64,000 bases of DNA from Ascarosepion bandense (GCA_037127315.1 JBBBDQ010000332.1:1050001-1114000); one strand, 5' to 3'; shown: positions 21,695-32,400, counted from the first letter of the stretch. A program made the numbers and translations. The notes: a model not told the origin generated them from the sequence alone.

Positions 21695-22135
21695 TCTTTT
21701 GTGACGATATTGCATCAAAACATTAGTCACTGCTGAGCTACAAAGAAAGATACATGCACTGGAAATGAGACGCTGTCGCACCATTCTCATCATCTCATAC
21801 CTTAACCACATCACCAATGACCAGGAACGTAGTAATATCCAGCAGCACCTTGGCCCCAAACGAAGACCTTCTCATTAAAGAGATGAAAAGGAAGCTGAAA
21901 TGGTATGGTCACGTAACACGATCAAATATCATTTCAAAGAAAAATCTTCAAGGAAACGTGGTGGGACGTAGAAGGACGGAAAGAGAAAAGAAAAAAATGG
22001 AATTACAATATCGAGGAATGGGTGGAGAAACCATTCACGGACACCCAGGCTCTGGCAAAAGACTGTGACAGATGGAGGAGAAAAGTGGACAGCTCAGCAC
22101 GTCGGCGCCCCAACGACTCTTTCCGGGGTTAAAGG
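21695..22135 (+). pseudogene. RTE-like LINE C-terminal remnant
   Basis: Translated in pieces: AELQRKIHALEMRRCRTILI, NHITNDQERSNIQQHLGPNE, LIKEMKRKLKWYGHVTRS, GRRRTEREKKKMELQYRG and a final DRWRRKVDSSARRRP. That is the standard C-terminal tail of invertebrate endonuclease-reverse transcriptase LINEs downstream of the RT. Frame changes near 21815 and 22050 show decay. Family differs from the copies at 60.8-61.9 kb. Confidence 0.7.
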
Positions 22136-22199
22136 CGGAAGTCAAACCAAGCCAACCTCGCCTGTTATTGTGCTAGACCCGCCTTCAATAAGCCGTTAT

Positions 22200-22610
22200 A
22201 TTTAACTCTCTTTTTCTTCTTTATATGCTATGTCTCCTCAGGACGAAGGCGATCATATCTCTCCACAACTCCCTGTTCTTTGTAGCCCTAAATATTTTTT
22301 TTCTTTTCGTTATTTCTCCTAAACCCTGGTCTATCATCAATTTGCTCAAGCCCATTAATTATGTTATGTTTTCTTTTCTTTGTCTTTCTTGCTCCCGTTC
22401 CGTCCTATGAGTATCAGATTTTCCACTCCTTTCTTCCTCATAAGGTGCCCCAGAAATTTAAGCTGTCTCTTTCTGGTGTTATGTATAAGTTTCCTTTTAG
22501 TTTCCATTATATATAAAACCCCGCCGTTACTTACATGTTCGGTGTAAAGTAACCTAAACATCTTTCTGTAGAACCGCATTTGTGTTGCTTCACGTCTCGT
22601 CTTTATCAGT
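22200..22610 (-). pseudogene. RTE-like LINE C-terminal remnant, minus strand
   Basis: The minus-strand frame (22364-22579) reads MRFYRKMFRLLYTEHVSN ... METKRKLIHNTRKRQLKFL ... KKGVENLILIG, the same family as at 31.0, 60.8 and 61.4 kb. Coding is lost after the KDKEKKT stretch; the 3' end lies near 22235. Confidence 0.75.
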
Positions 22611-23309
22611 GAGGAGCCTGTCTAATTAGATAAACTAGTAACAATAGTTCAATTAAAGTGATCAGATTCTTCGGTGAGAATGTACATGTCAAAAGAATAG
22701 AACGAGATCGCATCAATATTTTATTGTATCAGACTTGTTCTAACTAATCATACCTTGTGTACCTCCAGGACATGACACCGGATAATTGTTAGTTAATTCG
22801 ACTTTTTAATCAAATTTACGTTTAACTTAATGAACTTTGAATAGAAAAATTAACATTTTCTACAAGTGCTTTTACTCTTTAGGATATCCAAAGCCAAATT
22901 TCTGTCGGTCCCTGATTTTTTTTTATTTTTAACAAAAATGGCTCAGATATAAAATTGTCATTATATTGACTGTCACATCGGTTTTTTTTTTCTGTCTGTC
23001 TGCCTGCCTACCTACCATCATCACAATTGACTTCCGTTCCCGCCCACCTCAAACCATCTCTTGTTACCGACTCCACAACCCTACCCAAACGTTGTCGATC
23101 GTTTTACAGCTAGCGGAACTGAGTTTTATAAGGATGTATAATATGTAAGTCAACCCTGCCGGGGATTAGATACCGTAATTTCGACGCCTAACAGAGAGCC
23201 GTTGTCAGCAAGTACATATTGTCACGGAATACTACCCGTCAAAATAAATTGCACGGTAAATTTGACGAGGCCCGAAATGTTACTTTCCAGCCGTTCTGCA
23301 AACGATCAG

Positions 23310-23312
<3 letters not shown>
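22611..23312. other. Unannotated DNA
   Basis: A short LINE-tail-like patch occurs near 22755-22780 (TTGTGTACCTCCAGGACATG). Nothing else is recognised. Confidence 0.45.

Positions 23313-23313
<1 letters not shown>

Positions 23314-23356
<43 letters not shown>
23314..23356. repeat. TA microsatellite
   Basis: About 21 TA units. Confidence 0.95.
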
Positions 23357-23362
<6 letters not shown>

Positions 23363-23800
23363 TTGTGAAAGTGCTATATAAACAATATAAACCTCAGTTG
23401 CCTGTCTGTTGATTTTAGCCGAACAGAACGGGGGGGGGGGGAAACAAAGAAAAAGAAAGACATTAAGAAAAGGTAGATGTTACGAAAGAACGCTAAAGAA
23501 AAACGAAAAGAAAATCTGGTGAAATAAACAGAGAAAAGAGTCATGATGAAAGAAAACACAAAGACACCTAATAATGGTACCCGGTTTATATAATAATACC
23601 GTTCATAGATAGGTATTATAATTGCCTACCCACTTTTCCTAAGTAGTTTCATGTCATTTTCTAAAGGACAAGACAAATAAAGAATGTCTTAAAACTACAA
23701 GATCTAAATACAACTCGGAAAATTAAAAAAGGTAATAAAATATTAGATAGAACTTGTCAATATTGTTCAGCAAAACATATTTGAACATACACTCACACAC

Positions 23801-23862
<62 letters not shown>

Positions 23863-24098
23863 CATTTGTAAACGAGTTATTACACGACCTAGGTTTCTGC
23901 CATGAGTGGTGACTTCAGGCGATTTTCGATAAGTGATTATACTGGTTACCGATTTTTTAAGAACGCTCAGGTAACGCTGTTTTTTTTTTTTGTTGTTTTT
24001 TGTTTTTTTTAACGCTCACATGGTAGGAAATTTCTGAACGTACAATTTTTAAAATTACCAGAAATTTTAACGTTTTCATCCATGGTTGTATGAGCCTA

Positions 24099-24103
<5 letters not shown>
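23357..24103. other. Unannotated DNA with TA array
   Basis: Contains a G-run (23431-23440) and TA array (23809-23860). No gene seen. Confidence 0.5.
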
Positions 24104-24139
<36 letters not shown>

Positions 24140-24185
24140 ATCTGCAGACAGATCTGTTTCGCTGTATCACAGCTCATCAGTATAT
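24104..24185 (-). mobile_element. TA array plus SINE-C 3' end
   Basis: After TA (24104-24135) comes GTCATCTGCAGACAGATC ... GTATCACAGCTCATCAG, the inverse of the SINE-C tail; the rest of the SINE is missing. Confidence 0.75.
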
Positions 24186-24199
24186 TTACATAAATTTAT

Positions 24200-24475
<276 letters not shown>

Positions 24476-24487
24476 AAGTCTGCCTTC

Positions 24488-24660
24488 TTCTATCGAACGC
24501 TCGTAGCCCAGAAGTAGAATCGCCGACTGACGCCAATTCGGTCGGGTTTCAATCCTGGGTTAAAAAGCCATCGGAGTCTAACCGTCTGATGAGCTGTGAT
24601 ACAGCGAAACAGATCTGTCTGCGGATGACTCTCTCTCTCTCTATATATATATATAGAGAG
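24488..24660 (+). mobile_element. SINE-C copy 4
   Basis: GCTCGTAGCCCAGAAGTAG (box A region), GGTTTCAATCCTGGG (box B region) and the tail CAGCGAAACAGATCTGTCTG, ending GGATGACT followed by CT/TA. It is flanked by a long TA run upstream. Confidence 0.82.
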
Positions 24661-24661
24661 A

Positions 24662-25070
24662 GGGGGTGTTTTAAAAGTAGGTGGACAGTAGCTGAAATAG
24701 GATTGTGTATCGGTTATATTATTACAATGATATCCATTATTAACAGCAGTCCGTGTATCTTAAAGAAACATTCTCTGAAAAATGTTTTATAATAGATTTT
24801 TTTTTCTTTGAGGGCGTACTTAAGGACAAATTTTATAGTCGAAAACCAAGAAGTTTTTATGATGGGAAAAATTACATACATGAATTTCAAGAAAAAATAC
24901 ACAAAGAGATTTTAGCAAAATTCCTTGTCGAAACGTGAGAAGCAGCTTTAAAAACTCAATAAATTGAACAGTTTGATCAACTGCGTTGATAAAATTTAGT
25001 TAATAAAATTGTAGATCAAATCTCAAAATAAATGTTATTATTTACTGTCCACCTACTTTGGGGTCACCTA
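24662..25070. mobile_element. Tc1/mariner-like remnant, 409 bp
   Basis: Terminal inverted repeats share AAAGTAGGTGGACAGTA (left 24674-24690, inverse at right 25043-25059). TA-rich DNA flanks both ends. Interior frames show no clear transposase; it is either a MITE or an eroded element. Confidence 0.6.
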
Positions 25071-25093
25071 TATATATATATATATGTATATTC

Positions 25094-25168
25094 TTTTTTT
25101 TTGAGATTTCATATACAATTTTATTTACTAAATTTTATCAATACACACACACACACACACACACACAC
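25094..25168. repeat. Inverted partial copy of preceding element plus CA run
   Basis: TTTTGAGATTTCATATAC ... TTTACTAAATTTTATCA (about 25094-25142) is the inverse of 24986-25030. A CA microsatellite follows (25143-25168). Confidence 0.65.
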
Positions 25169-25616
25169 ATATTTGAATATATACATATGTATCATTCGGC
25201 ATGTTTGAAAAGTTATCGCGCGTTCTCGTGAAACGTTTACAGGATTTTCTTTAAGTTATGTTCCAATTAAAGTAGGGAAAAAGTAACAGAGACGTTTAAA
25301 AATAAAGTTTTAAAAAATACAATGCACTTCAAATATATGTAGTTGACTTAGTGAGTGATCTATCTGTTCACCGAAACATATTATTTATCAGAAGATGGGA
25401 GAATCAATAAATTTATTAGATTAGAGATTATCTAGTTATATTGGAAAAAATTAACTATAATTTAGGGTGTATTTTTGACGATGATGACAGATAAAAGTTA
25501 CTTAACTACGTTTGTTTAACAGGTTTAATTTTGGGAATTTAATAATTTGCAATTTTACCTGTAAATAATGAAAACGTGGCTCATGTAAAGTTTTACAGGC
25601 TATGTTTTTTTTTTTT

Positions 25617-25980
25617 ATACTGGGTGTCCATAAATCCGTGTGCACTTTAAAACATTTATAACTTTATTTGTATTTGTGATAGAAATAATCTGTAAAAAAT
25701 GTTATAAAGTTTAATTTACCTAGTTTTAAGTATCGTTATGGAATAATTCTTTACCACAAAATTTGCAAGTTTTTAGATAAGTAAAAAGATATGAATTGCA
25801 ATATCGTATTACTCTTTGTATTGATAATGATGGAGGACATGTTGAAACTTAAATAAAATTTCAATAAACCTTTAAAAATATAGACTTACTTCTTTCTAAT
25901 CCTTTTTACAAATAATTTCTATCGCAAATATACAGTTATATTTTTTTTAAATTCACAAGAACTATATGGATAGCCTGTAT
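25617..25980. mobile_element. Mariner-type MITE, about 364 bp
   Basis: The left end TACTGGGTGTCCATAAATCC and the inverse of the right end (TACAGGCTATCCATATAG) are diverged terminal repeats. They extend about 90 bases and include GATAGAAATAATCTGTAAAAA on the left. Flanking bases are consistent with TA. No transposase. Confidence 0.65.
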
Positions 25981-26065
25981 TTTCCGTTTTAAGGTAGGAG
26001 TTTTATTGGCATCTTTTAATTGCCAATAATAAGCAGAAAGTGATGTACTATTGTGGTAAGTCTTA

Positions 26066-26528
26066 TTAACCCTCTAGGGCCATTCGTATCATATTAGTGG
26101 GGGATCTGTTTATTACTTCATAACAATATAGAACTGATCCCCCACTTTATGACAAGTAGAAGCCTTAATCATATTATATTATTTAACCCTCTAGGGCCAT
26201 TCGTATCATATTAGTGGGGGATCTGTTTATTACTTCATAACAATATAGAACTGATCCCCCACTTTATGACAAGTAGAAGCCTTAATCATATTATATTATT
26301 AACCCTCTAGGGCCATTCGTATCATATTTGATACAGTATGAAAACAAGCCTTGAAAGAAATATTTTCCTGAAAATTTTTTTAAGAGAAATATTTTATAAA
26401 TTTCAAATGAAAGCAGTACTGACTGCTCAGTCAATGAATACCAAATGTTTCCTCATAGGGAAATACCAAATGTTTCCTCATAGGGAAATACTGTATCAAA
26501 TATGATACGAATGGCCCTAGAGGGTTAA
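26066..26528. mobile_element. TTAA MITE cluster (piggyBac-type), three units
   Basis: Two tandem, essentially identical 117-bp half-units (from 26066 and 26183) precede one complete 230-bp MITE (26299-26528). Each begins TTAACCCTCTAGGGCC. The complete unit has 37-bp inverted repeats containing the palindrome GTATCATATTTGATAC and a doubled ACCAAATGTTTCC segment inside. A TTAA target and CCY ends are typical of piggyBac elements; the class assignment is inference. Confidence 0.82.
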
Positions 26529-27017
26529 TAAAAGATAGGTGTGAAAATAATCAAATTTCATCTGGTTACATCGGGGTGTATACGAAATGATTTTTCTCTT
26601 TCTATAATTATTGTTGATATTGCTTCTTATATTTAAGTTTAGGGCATTTGTAGCCGCTGTTTTTGAGAACGGTGTCACTGAATTTGCTGTTTTAAAAATA
26701 TATCTTCATTAGAGAAGTTGTTGCTAATTCTGCTTTCAGTAGAGAAGGGTATATGCTTGGATACCCGATTGAGAGTGGTTAGATTTAGGGTGGATGTATA
26801 TAAAATTAGCGTTAGTTTTTACGTAGAGTGTGTACGAAAACTTAAAAACTAACGCTAATCTATGTACATTTAGCCATCTGTAATACTTTTTATTAAAGAA
26901 TCTTTCAAAAACAAAAGTACTTTTCTGGAAATTTTTTGTGGGGAATATTACCTGAATGAAAGTTTACTTAACCTGATTTGAAACAAATATTATTACTTTT
27001 AGTTTAAAATATAACAG
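26529..27017. other. Unannotated DNA with a hairpin
   Basis: ATTAGCGTTAGTTTTT (26805-26820) and its exact inverse (26844-26859) form a 16-bp stem with a 23-nt loop; similarity extends outward with gaps. Otherwise unrecognised. Confidence 0.6.
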
Positions 27018-27365
27018 AAATGCATTTTAACACAAATGTAGGTGCTTTGATTGGACGATGATAATTGTTTAGAAAAGGTATTTAAAATTTCGGCCATATT
27101 TGTTCGTTCAGAATCAGCGTAAGTGAACGTAGTGTATTTTTAATACAAATGTATGTGTTTTGATTGAGCGTTGATAGCAGTTGTTTAGAAAATGTATTTG
27201 ATATGTCGGCCATATTTGTTCTTTCGAAATTAGCGCAGGTGAACGTAATGCATTTTTAAGACAAAGGTAGATGTCTTAATTGGGTGTTGAAAACGATTGT
27301 TTAGAAAAGTTATTTGATATGATGGCCTTATTTGTTCTTTCCGAATCAGCGTAAGTGAACGTTTT
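27018..27365. repeat. Three tandem copies of a ~115-bp unit
   Basis: AATGCATTTTTAAGACAAAG-type starts recur at about 27018, 27131 and 27247. Each unit also carries GATTGTTTAGAAAAG, GGCCATATTTGTTC and GCGTAAGTGAACG. Copies differ at many bases, so the array is old. Confidence 0.8.
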
Positions 27366-27531
27366 TGTCTCAAAGACAGGAAATTCATCTTCATTACAAA
27401 AATAAAGTGTTTTTTATTCATCATTCATTTTCGGAAATAAAAAATACTAAGAACGCATACATTTTAGATAAACAAAGCTCTTTTTAGCGCGTGATTTACA
27501 ATTTGTTGCATTTCTTTAAGATATGGGCTAT

Positions 27532-27920
27532 CAGAAATTCCTTTAATGAGTCGGAACCTTTTCCAATCAATCCGAGGACGGATGTGCGTTGTGGGGCAGT
27601 GGATATCCGCTCAGAACGACAACTCGGGGAGCCAAATTCGAATTCCAGTTGAATTCGTTGCATTTGGAAAAGGTATTAATCAGTCTATTCTTTTCAGTTG
27701 TGGGTTAAATAACAGAACAGATTGGATTCTATAGCCTTGGCTGGCAACCAGTCTACCGCAAAAAGCAATGGCAACCTAGTGCGGGATAATCTTCTGCTCA
27801 GTCAGTCATGTCTCTTTCGAGACATGATCGCCCAAGCGTGTATCACGTATGGCATTTTAACTGACTTACTACCAGAAATTCCTTCAATGAGTTGGAACCT
27901 TTTCTAATCAATCCGAGGAC
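27532..27920 (+). mobile_element. SINE-A copy 3 flanked by 48-bp direct repeats
   Basis: A nearly complete plus-strand SINE-A (27580-27872) starts GATGTGCGTTGTGG, with box-B-like GAGCCAAATTCGAATTCC. It is bracketed by two 48-bp direct repeats (27532-27579 and 27873-27920, starting CAGAAATTCCTT) that differ at only three positions, all C/T. They abut the SINE and are best read as an unusually long target-site duplication. Confidence 0.88.
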
Positions 27921-28024
27921 TACAACTACAACTGGGATTATCGATGTTCTCATTTGCAATATTTTTTGAGATTTCTACTTCAAGATAGTTGAATTCTGAT
28001 AGTTTTTTGAAAATCCTCAAAGAA
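27921..28024. other. Short unannotated gap
   Basis: No feature seen. Confidence 0.5.
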
Positions 28025-28342
28025 TCACGTCTATTGAACAGATTAAGAGGCTCATCCCTTGTTCCCTGTTTAGGATGTGGTTTCCGGCTTTCTCTTTTCC
28101 AATCTTCTCACTTTGTTTTTTTTGTTTTGTTTTTTTCTCAGTTGGAGTAGATAGATCTATCTATCGCCCGGTTCACACTCCACCCACGTCTATTGAACAG
28201 GTTAAGAGGCTCATCCCTTGTTTCCTGTTTAGGATGTAGTTTCCGGCTTTCTCTTTTCCAATATTTTCACTATTACGTAGCCCCCTGCACATGATTAGCG
28301 TTACCGCCTTGCTCGGAGTGATACGATTAAAAAAAAAAAAAA
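28025..28342 (+). mobile_element. Element B, two units plus tail
   Basis: Units start near 28025 (CACGTCTATTGAACAG) and 28166. The second leads into TACGTAGCCCCCTGCACATG ... GTGATACGATT and an A-run that abuts a LINE remnant. Confidence 0.82.
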
Positions 28343-28640
28343 AACACTTTGCAGGGACCACTGTGTCAATAAGAAAGCACATTCTGTTTTTGTGGTTTTT
28401 GATCACGATGTCTGGGCGTTGTCCCATAAAATTGTTATAGCTCCTATCTCTGTAACTGGATCTGTTATTGTGATTATTATTTGTATTTTGTATTGAAGCA
28501 GTCCGAGGTCGTCATCGGTTGAGATTTTAGTGATATTGTTGTGAACTCCATGAACTTGCTGCATAGGATGTCTTACGCCAGGGCTATACACAGCATGGAT
28601 AGTGAACCAAAAAACATATATATATACTCGGAGAAACAAA
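28343..28640 (-). pseudogene. LINE RT C-terminal fragment, minus strand
   Basis: Minus-strand frames read AITILWDNAQTS and then GQRPDIVIKNHKNRMCFLID, with TVVPA running into the element B poly(A). This pattern (TILWD ... RPDIV ... IDVAIP) is the post-RT region of a common animal non-LTR retrotransposon. A frameshift and stop between the two motifs and truncation by element B show it is dead. Confidence 0.65.
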
Positions 28641-29700
28641 AGAGAGGAAGTTGTGGAGAGCCATAATCGAAAGCAAACAAAACAACGATGACTATATAGT
28701 TGAAAATAGTCTACTATAAATCAGGAAGTAGCCTCTTTTCGTTTCTCTAATTTACTAGGCTTTGATTGGTTTGTCTGATTTGTTTTTTTATGATTTATCA
28801 ACCCTTTGCAGGCTATTTAAGGCCAGGAAAAAATTTAGACTGTAAAAACTTTTGGCAGGATGTAATAATGATTTACTTATACAAGTCCTACTAATTAACC
28901 CTTTGTTAGGTGTAGTGGAAGGCGAATTCATGCCTTTCCCAAGGGTATTTGTGTTTAAGTGAATATAACAAAACAGGATAGAATTGAAACTCGACTCTCT
29001 GATTTCAAATTTCGAACATTATTCATTACATCACCGGCATATCTAAGCTTACAGCCCTGGTATTCCCAAATGGTCACTCATCTGGCTAGTGGTCAGGCTC
29101 AATGTTGCTTAACTTCATAGTGATATAACCATAAGCTTTATTAAGATTTGGTTGGTAGGAAATAAGAAAGGATGTATAGCCGTTAGCAAAAGAGGAACAG
29201 TTCAAGATACGAATTCCAAAATGGAGACGTCAATTTCAAGGAAGAACGGAAATTTAACTATCACAGAAATGTTTTAGTGGAGGCACGGTGAAGTAAAAGA
29301 TGATGGTTCCGATTGAAAAATCATATTCATTAGACGGACTGGGTTTTGTAACCTTGGTTGACAACCGGTCTAGGAGAAAGAAAAAACTTTGAATTCAAAC
29401 CCAGCCTCGCCTGTAGTATAAAGAGGTTTGCGTAGGATTAATACCTCTACCTGTAAAAAAAGCATCAAAGACAGCCCCTGTTCTACTGGGGATGATGAGG
29501 CAAGAAGGAGGAAATGTTTTAACAAAGGAAATGTCTAGGTCATATAATGACTGCAGGACGTTGCTGTGATTTTGACACTAACAGGAAACATTGAAGACAA
29601 GTTGACTTGAGCAGAAGGGGAAAAAAATCGAATATCTGACCTAACGAATATGTGTAGATAGAACTAGGATAGCGAGCGGAATTATAGCAAAAAGACAAAT
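28641..29700. other. Mostly unannotated, with two SINE-A scraps
   Basis: 28660-28675 resembles LINE-tail sequence (AGTTGTGGAGAGCCATAATC). 28915-29040 is a diverged minus-strand SINE-A piece (CCTTTCCCAAGGGTATTTG). 29335-29385 is a plus-strand SINE-A tail scrap. The rest is unrecognised. Confidence 0.55.
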
Positions 29701-29702
29701 AT

Positions 29703-29778
29703 TGTTTAGAGTTACAAAGAATAGGACGTTTTCGGGCGCTATGGTCATCAACGTCCTGAAGGGACACGATAAAAAACA
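29703..29778 (+). mobile_element. RTE-like LINE 3' end fragment
   Basis: GTTACAAAGAATAGGACG ... ATGGTCATCAACGTCCTGAA matches the LINE 3' terminal codons at 31.3 kb. Severely truncated. Confidence 0.55.
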
Positions 29779-30475
29779 AGTCTTTATTTATTATCATATA
29801 AAAACTGAATTCCGGAAACATAGTTCAGCATACTGTAAACATTTTACAACTGAGGCTTCATGTTTGACGGCCAAAATTTTAAATATTGGCTTTTATCTGG
29901 GATAGAAACCTGGAAATCATAAGTTGTCTCTTATACAATATTTTTCCGTTATTGCAAAAATATGTGATCCTCTATAGACCAAAGAACGAATATGATAGTC
30001 GTTACTAGCTTTTAGTCATTTATAGTGTTTGTTTCTACTATGGAGAACTGGTAATGATGCGACGTCTTTTTGACAAATTTCATTTAAAGAGTTTTATCAT
30101 TTTTACTTATTTATGTTTTCTGCATTTATTTATTTGCTTTTGAAACGGCTGAGTTCACAGCTTGATCGATCGCAAGGATGAATTTCGTAGTTTTATGTGC
30201 TCTGGGAGCGTTACAAATTTTGTAACGAGCCTTGCCTGACAGCCACAGCTTTCGACAACTATTCAACTGTACACCCTTAAAAAAATAAGGAAGAAAACAA
30301 ACAAAGTACTAAGCAGCTTTGACACATGAGCTATTGATACAGACATTTTGTAAATGTAGATTTACGCAGTGACACCCGTGCAATTCGCGCATGCGCCCGT
30401 AAGTGGATCAAATTACGTGCATGTCTATTTCCGCCCGAGTATCGGCCAAGGAAGAAAACGAGCAATCAGCCTTAG
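29779..30475. other. Unannotated DNA
   Basis: No recognised feature. Confidence 0.45.
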
Positions 30476-30479
30476 AAAG

Positions 30480-30596
30480 TAAAGGAGAGAGAGAGCGAGA
30501 GAAAGAGAAAGAGAGAGAGAGAGAGAGAAATAACGCATATATGACATCAAGAAAGAAACATCCAAAAAAAGAAATGAGGATAGAAAGAGGAGAACA

Positions 30597-30635
<39 letters not shown>

Positions 30636-30715
30636 AAGAGAGAGAAAAATAACGCATATATGACAGCAAGAAAGAAACCTCCAAAAAAAGAAATGAGGAT
30701 AGAAAGAGGAGAACA

Positions 30716-30746
<31 letters not shown>

Positions 30747-30790
30747 AAGAGAGAGTGAGAAAGAGAGAGAAAAAAGAAAGAAAGAATAAA
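30480..30790. repeat. GA-rich array with 118-bp duplication
   Basis: GA microsatellite alternates with AATAACGCATATATGACA ... AGAAATGAGGATAGAAAG, present at about 30528-30608 and again at 30646-30726. Frames on both strands (Arg/Glu or Leu/Ser) are artefacts. Confidence 0.92.
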
Positions 30791-30947
30791 ATAACTAATA
30801 TGACACAAGACATATGTGAGAAGTGAACATTCACAAGTTATATCGAAGGTAAAAAGGAGACGGACAGGCAGCGTGTAACCTACATAAAGAGCTTGTGTAA
30901 GTGAATATCAGATTAGAAAGTGGAAAAGATAGTAAAATTATAAATAT

Positions 30948-31390
30948 TGCTAAGAGCTACAAAGAATAGGAAGCTATGGAGAACCATGATGAAAAGCAAA
31001 AATGACCTGGAGAGGCTGCGGATAACCTAAGGATGCTATGGATATCATGGATGGAGCATGTGAGCAATGATGAGGTTTTGGAAAGGATGGAAATTAAAAG
31101 AAAATTAATACTGAGCATCAGGAAGAGAATAGCTGAAGTTTCTGGGACATGCAATGAGGAAAGAGGGCTTGGAGAACCTGATACTAACAGGTCAGATAGA
31201 AGGAAGGCGAGACAGGTGAAAACAGCGTGTAATGTACTTGACTGGCCTGTGTGGTTGGATGGCGGAACGGGGGTTTGCGCGGTGTAACAGGAGAAAGTGT
31301 GCTGAGAGCCACCAGGGATAGAGAGACGTAGAAACCCATGATCGCCTACGTCCTGAAGGGACAGGGCACATAAAAGAAGCAGAAAGGATT
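30948..31390 (+). pseudogene. RTE-like LINE C-terminal remnant
   Basis: The frame from 31033 reads MLWISWMEHVSNDEVLERM, EIKRKLILSIRKR, then after a frameshift the GTCNEERGLGEPDTNRSD register. It ends GCGTGTAATGTACTTGACTG, GCCACCAGGGATAGAGAG and ACGTCCTGAAGGGACAGGG. Same family as at 61.0 and 61.5 kb. A preceding copy of the GCTACAAAGAATAGGAAG tail lies at 30952. Confidence 0.75.
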
Positions 31391-31857
31391 ACCAGAATAG
31401 GGAGTGGAAAAGGAGTCTTGCTAAGAGCTGCAAATAACAAGAAGCTGTGGAGAACCATGATGAAAAGCAAATGGGACATGGAGTGGCAGTGGGTCATCTA
31501 CTTAAAATGCTTCTTTAATGATTACGAGAATAGAGATTTTAAAAGATAGTAAAAAATATAAGCATTCGTGATAATTGTAAAGGATAGGAAGTTGTGGAGA
31601 GCCACAGTCAAAAGCAAAAAGTACTTGGTAACTAAATGGATAGTAGAACAGCGCTGGAAGATATAGTAAAAGACAAAAGAGCTACAAAAGATAGGAAGTT
31701 GCGGAGAGCCATGATAGAAAGAAAATTGACAGGGAGAAGCAGAGGGTGCAAATAGATATCAGAGAAGGGAATGAGATAAATGTTGAAAAGGCAAAGATCG
31801 CTTAGAGATGCAAAGGATAGGAAGTTGTGGAGAGCCATGATCGAATTCTTCATCTAT
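31391..31857. repeat. Recurring LINE-tail segments
   Basis: GCTGTGGAGAACCATGATGA (31440) and relatives at about 31585, 31693 and 31825 (AGTTGTGGAGAGCC) recur at intervals of about 110-145 bases. They seem to be repeated 3' ends of the preceding LINE family rather than a gene. Confidence 0.55.
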
Positions 31858-32048
31858 GTACCGTGTGCCTCCAGGACTTGGGTGATCAAATTTGTAGTTG
31901 CTTTCTTTCTTAATTCCTGTTCTGCCACTCATTCACAGGGTGCTGTTAGGTAGTTTTCAGTCCGTCTTGCCTTCAGTAGATCCTGTGAGTGTCAAACTTT
32001 CAAGCCTCCTTTTCTCTTCAAGTATCTTTTTCATCTCACATCAACCAA
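31858..32048 (-). mobile_element. RTE-like LINE 3' end, minus strand
   Basis: GTACCGTGTGCCTCCAGGAC ... AGATCCTGTGAGTGTCAAAC parallels the minus-strand LINE ends at 22.40 and 59.53-59.72 kb. Confidence 0.55.
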
Positions 32049-32049
32049 A

Positions 32050-32400
32050 TGCGGCCGACTATTCTACTCCATCAGCTTCTTTTCCCGCATTTTCCGGCTG
32101 TGGTACTCTCTTTCATATTCTTGCTTTCCTGTCGGCTACAACCTCTAGGAATTTAAATGTAATGTCAATACCCATCTCTTAACCACTTGAGACTCTATAT
32201 ATCTTTTCCTTTCTCTGTACCTTTGCAACTGTCATCACACCTGTATTCCCATTCTTCTCTTGCTCTTTTCTCTGACACCCCATGTAGCTGGTTCGTCTTT
32301 CTCTTTATTTTCCTCCTATCTAATCTTTTTTCTTATGTAGCCCCCTGCGCATCAGTGGCGTTACCGCTTTGCTTGGGGTGAAACGATTAAAAAAAAATTA
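32050..32400 (+). pseudogene. Jockey/CR1-like LINE C-terminus with 3' tail
   Basis: Encodes broken STPSASFPAFSGCGTLF and LAFLSATTSRNLN, corresponding to the last ORF2 codons (RASRLWNSLP ... CFPDGYNLQEFK at 54.5 kb). It runs on through the 3' UTR to TATGTAGCCCCCTGCGCATC ... GGGGTGAAACGATT and poly(A). This links the tail of element B to a LINE. Confidence 0.7.

Noticed and set aside
23165..23185. GGGATTAGATACC, similar to a conserved small-subunit rRNA motif
   Set aside because: The neighbouring sequence has no rRNA similarity; a chance short match.
27580..27640. tRNA gene in the SINE-A head
   Set aside because: Box-A- and box-B-like segments are present but the acceptor stem does not close and the head is part of a repeated SINE.
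30403..30834. Arg/Glu and Leu/Ser frames on both strands
   Set aside because: GA-rich low-complexity DNA.
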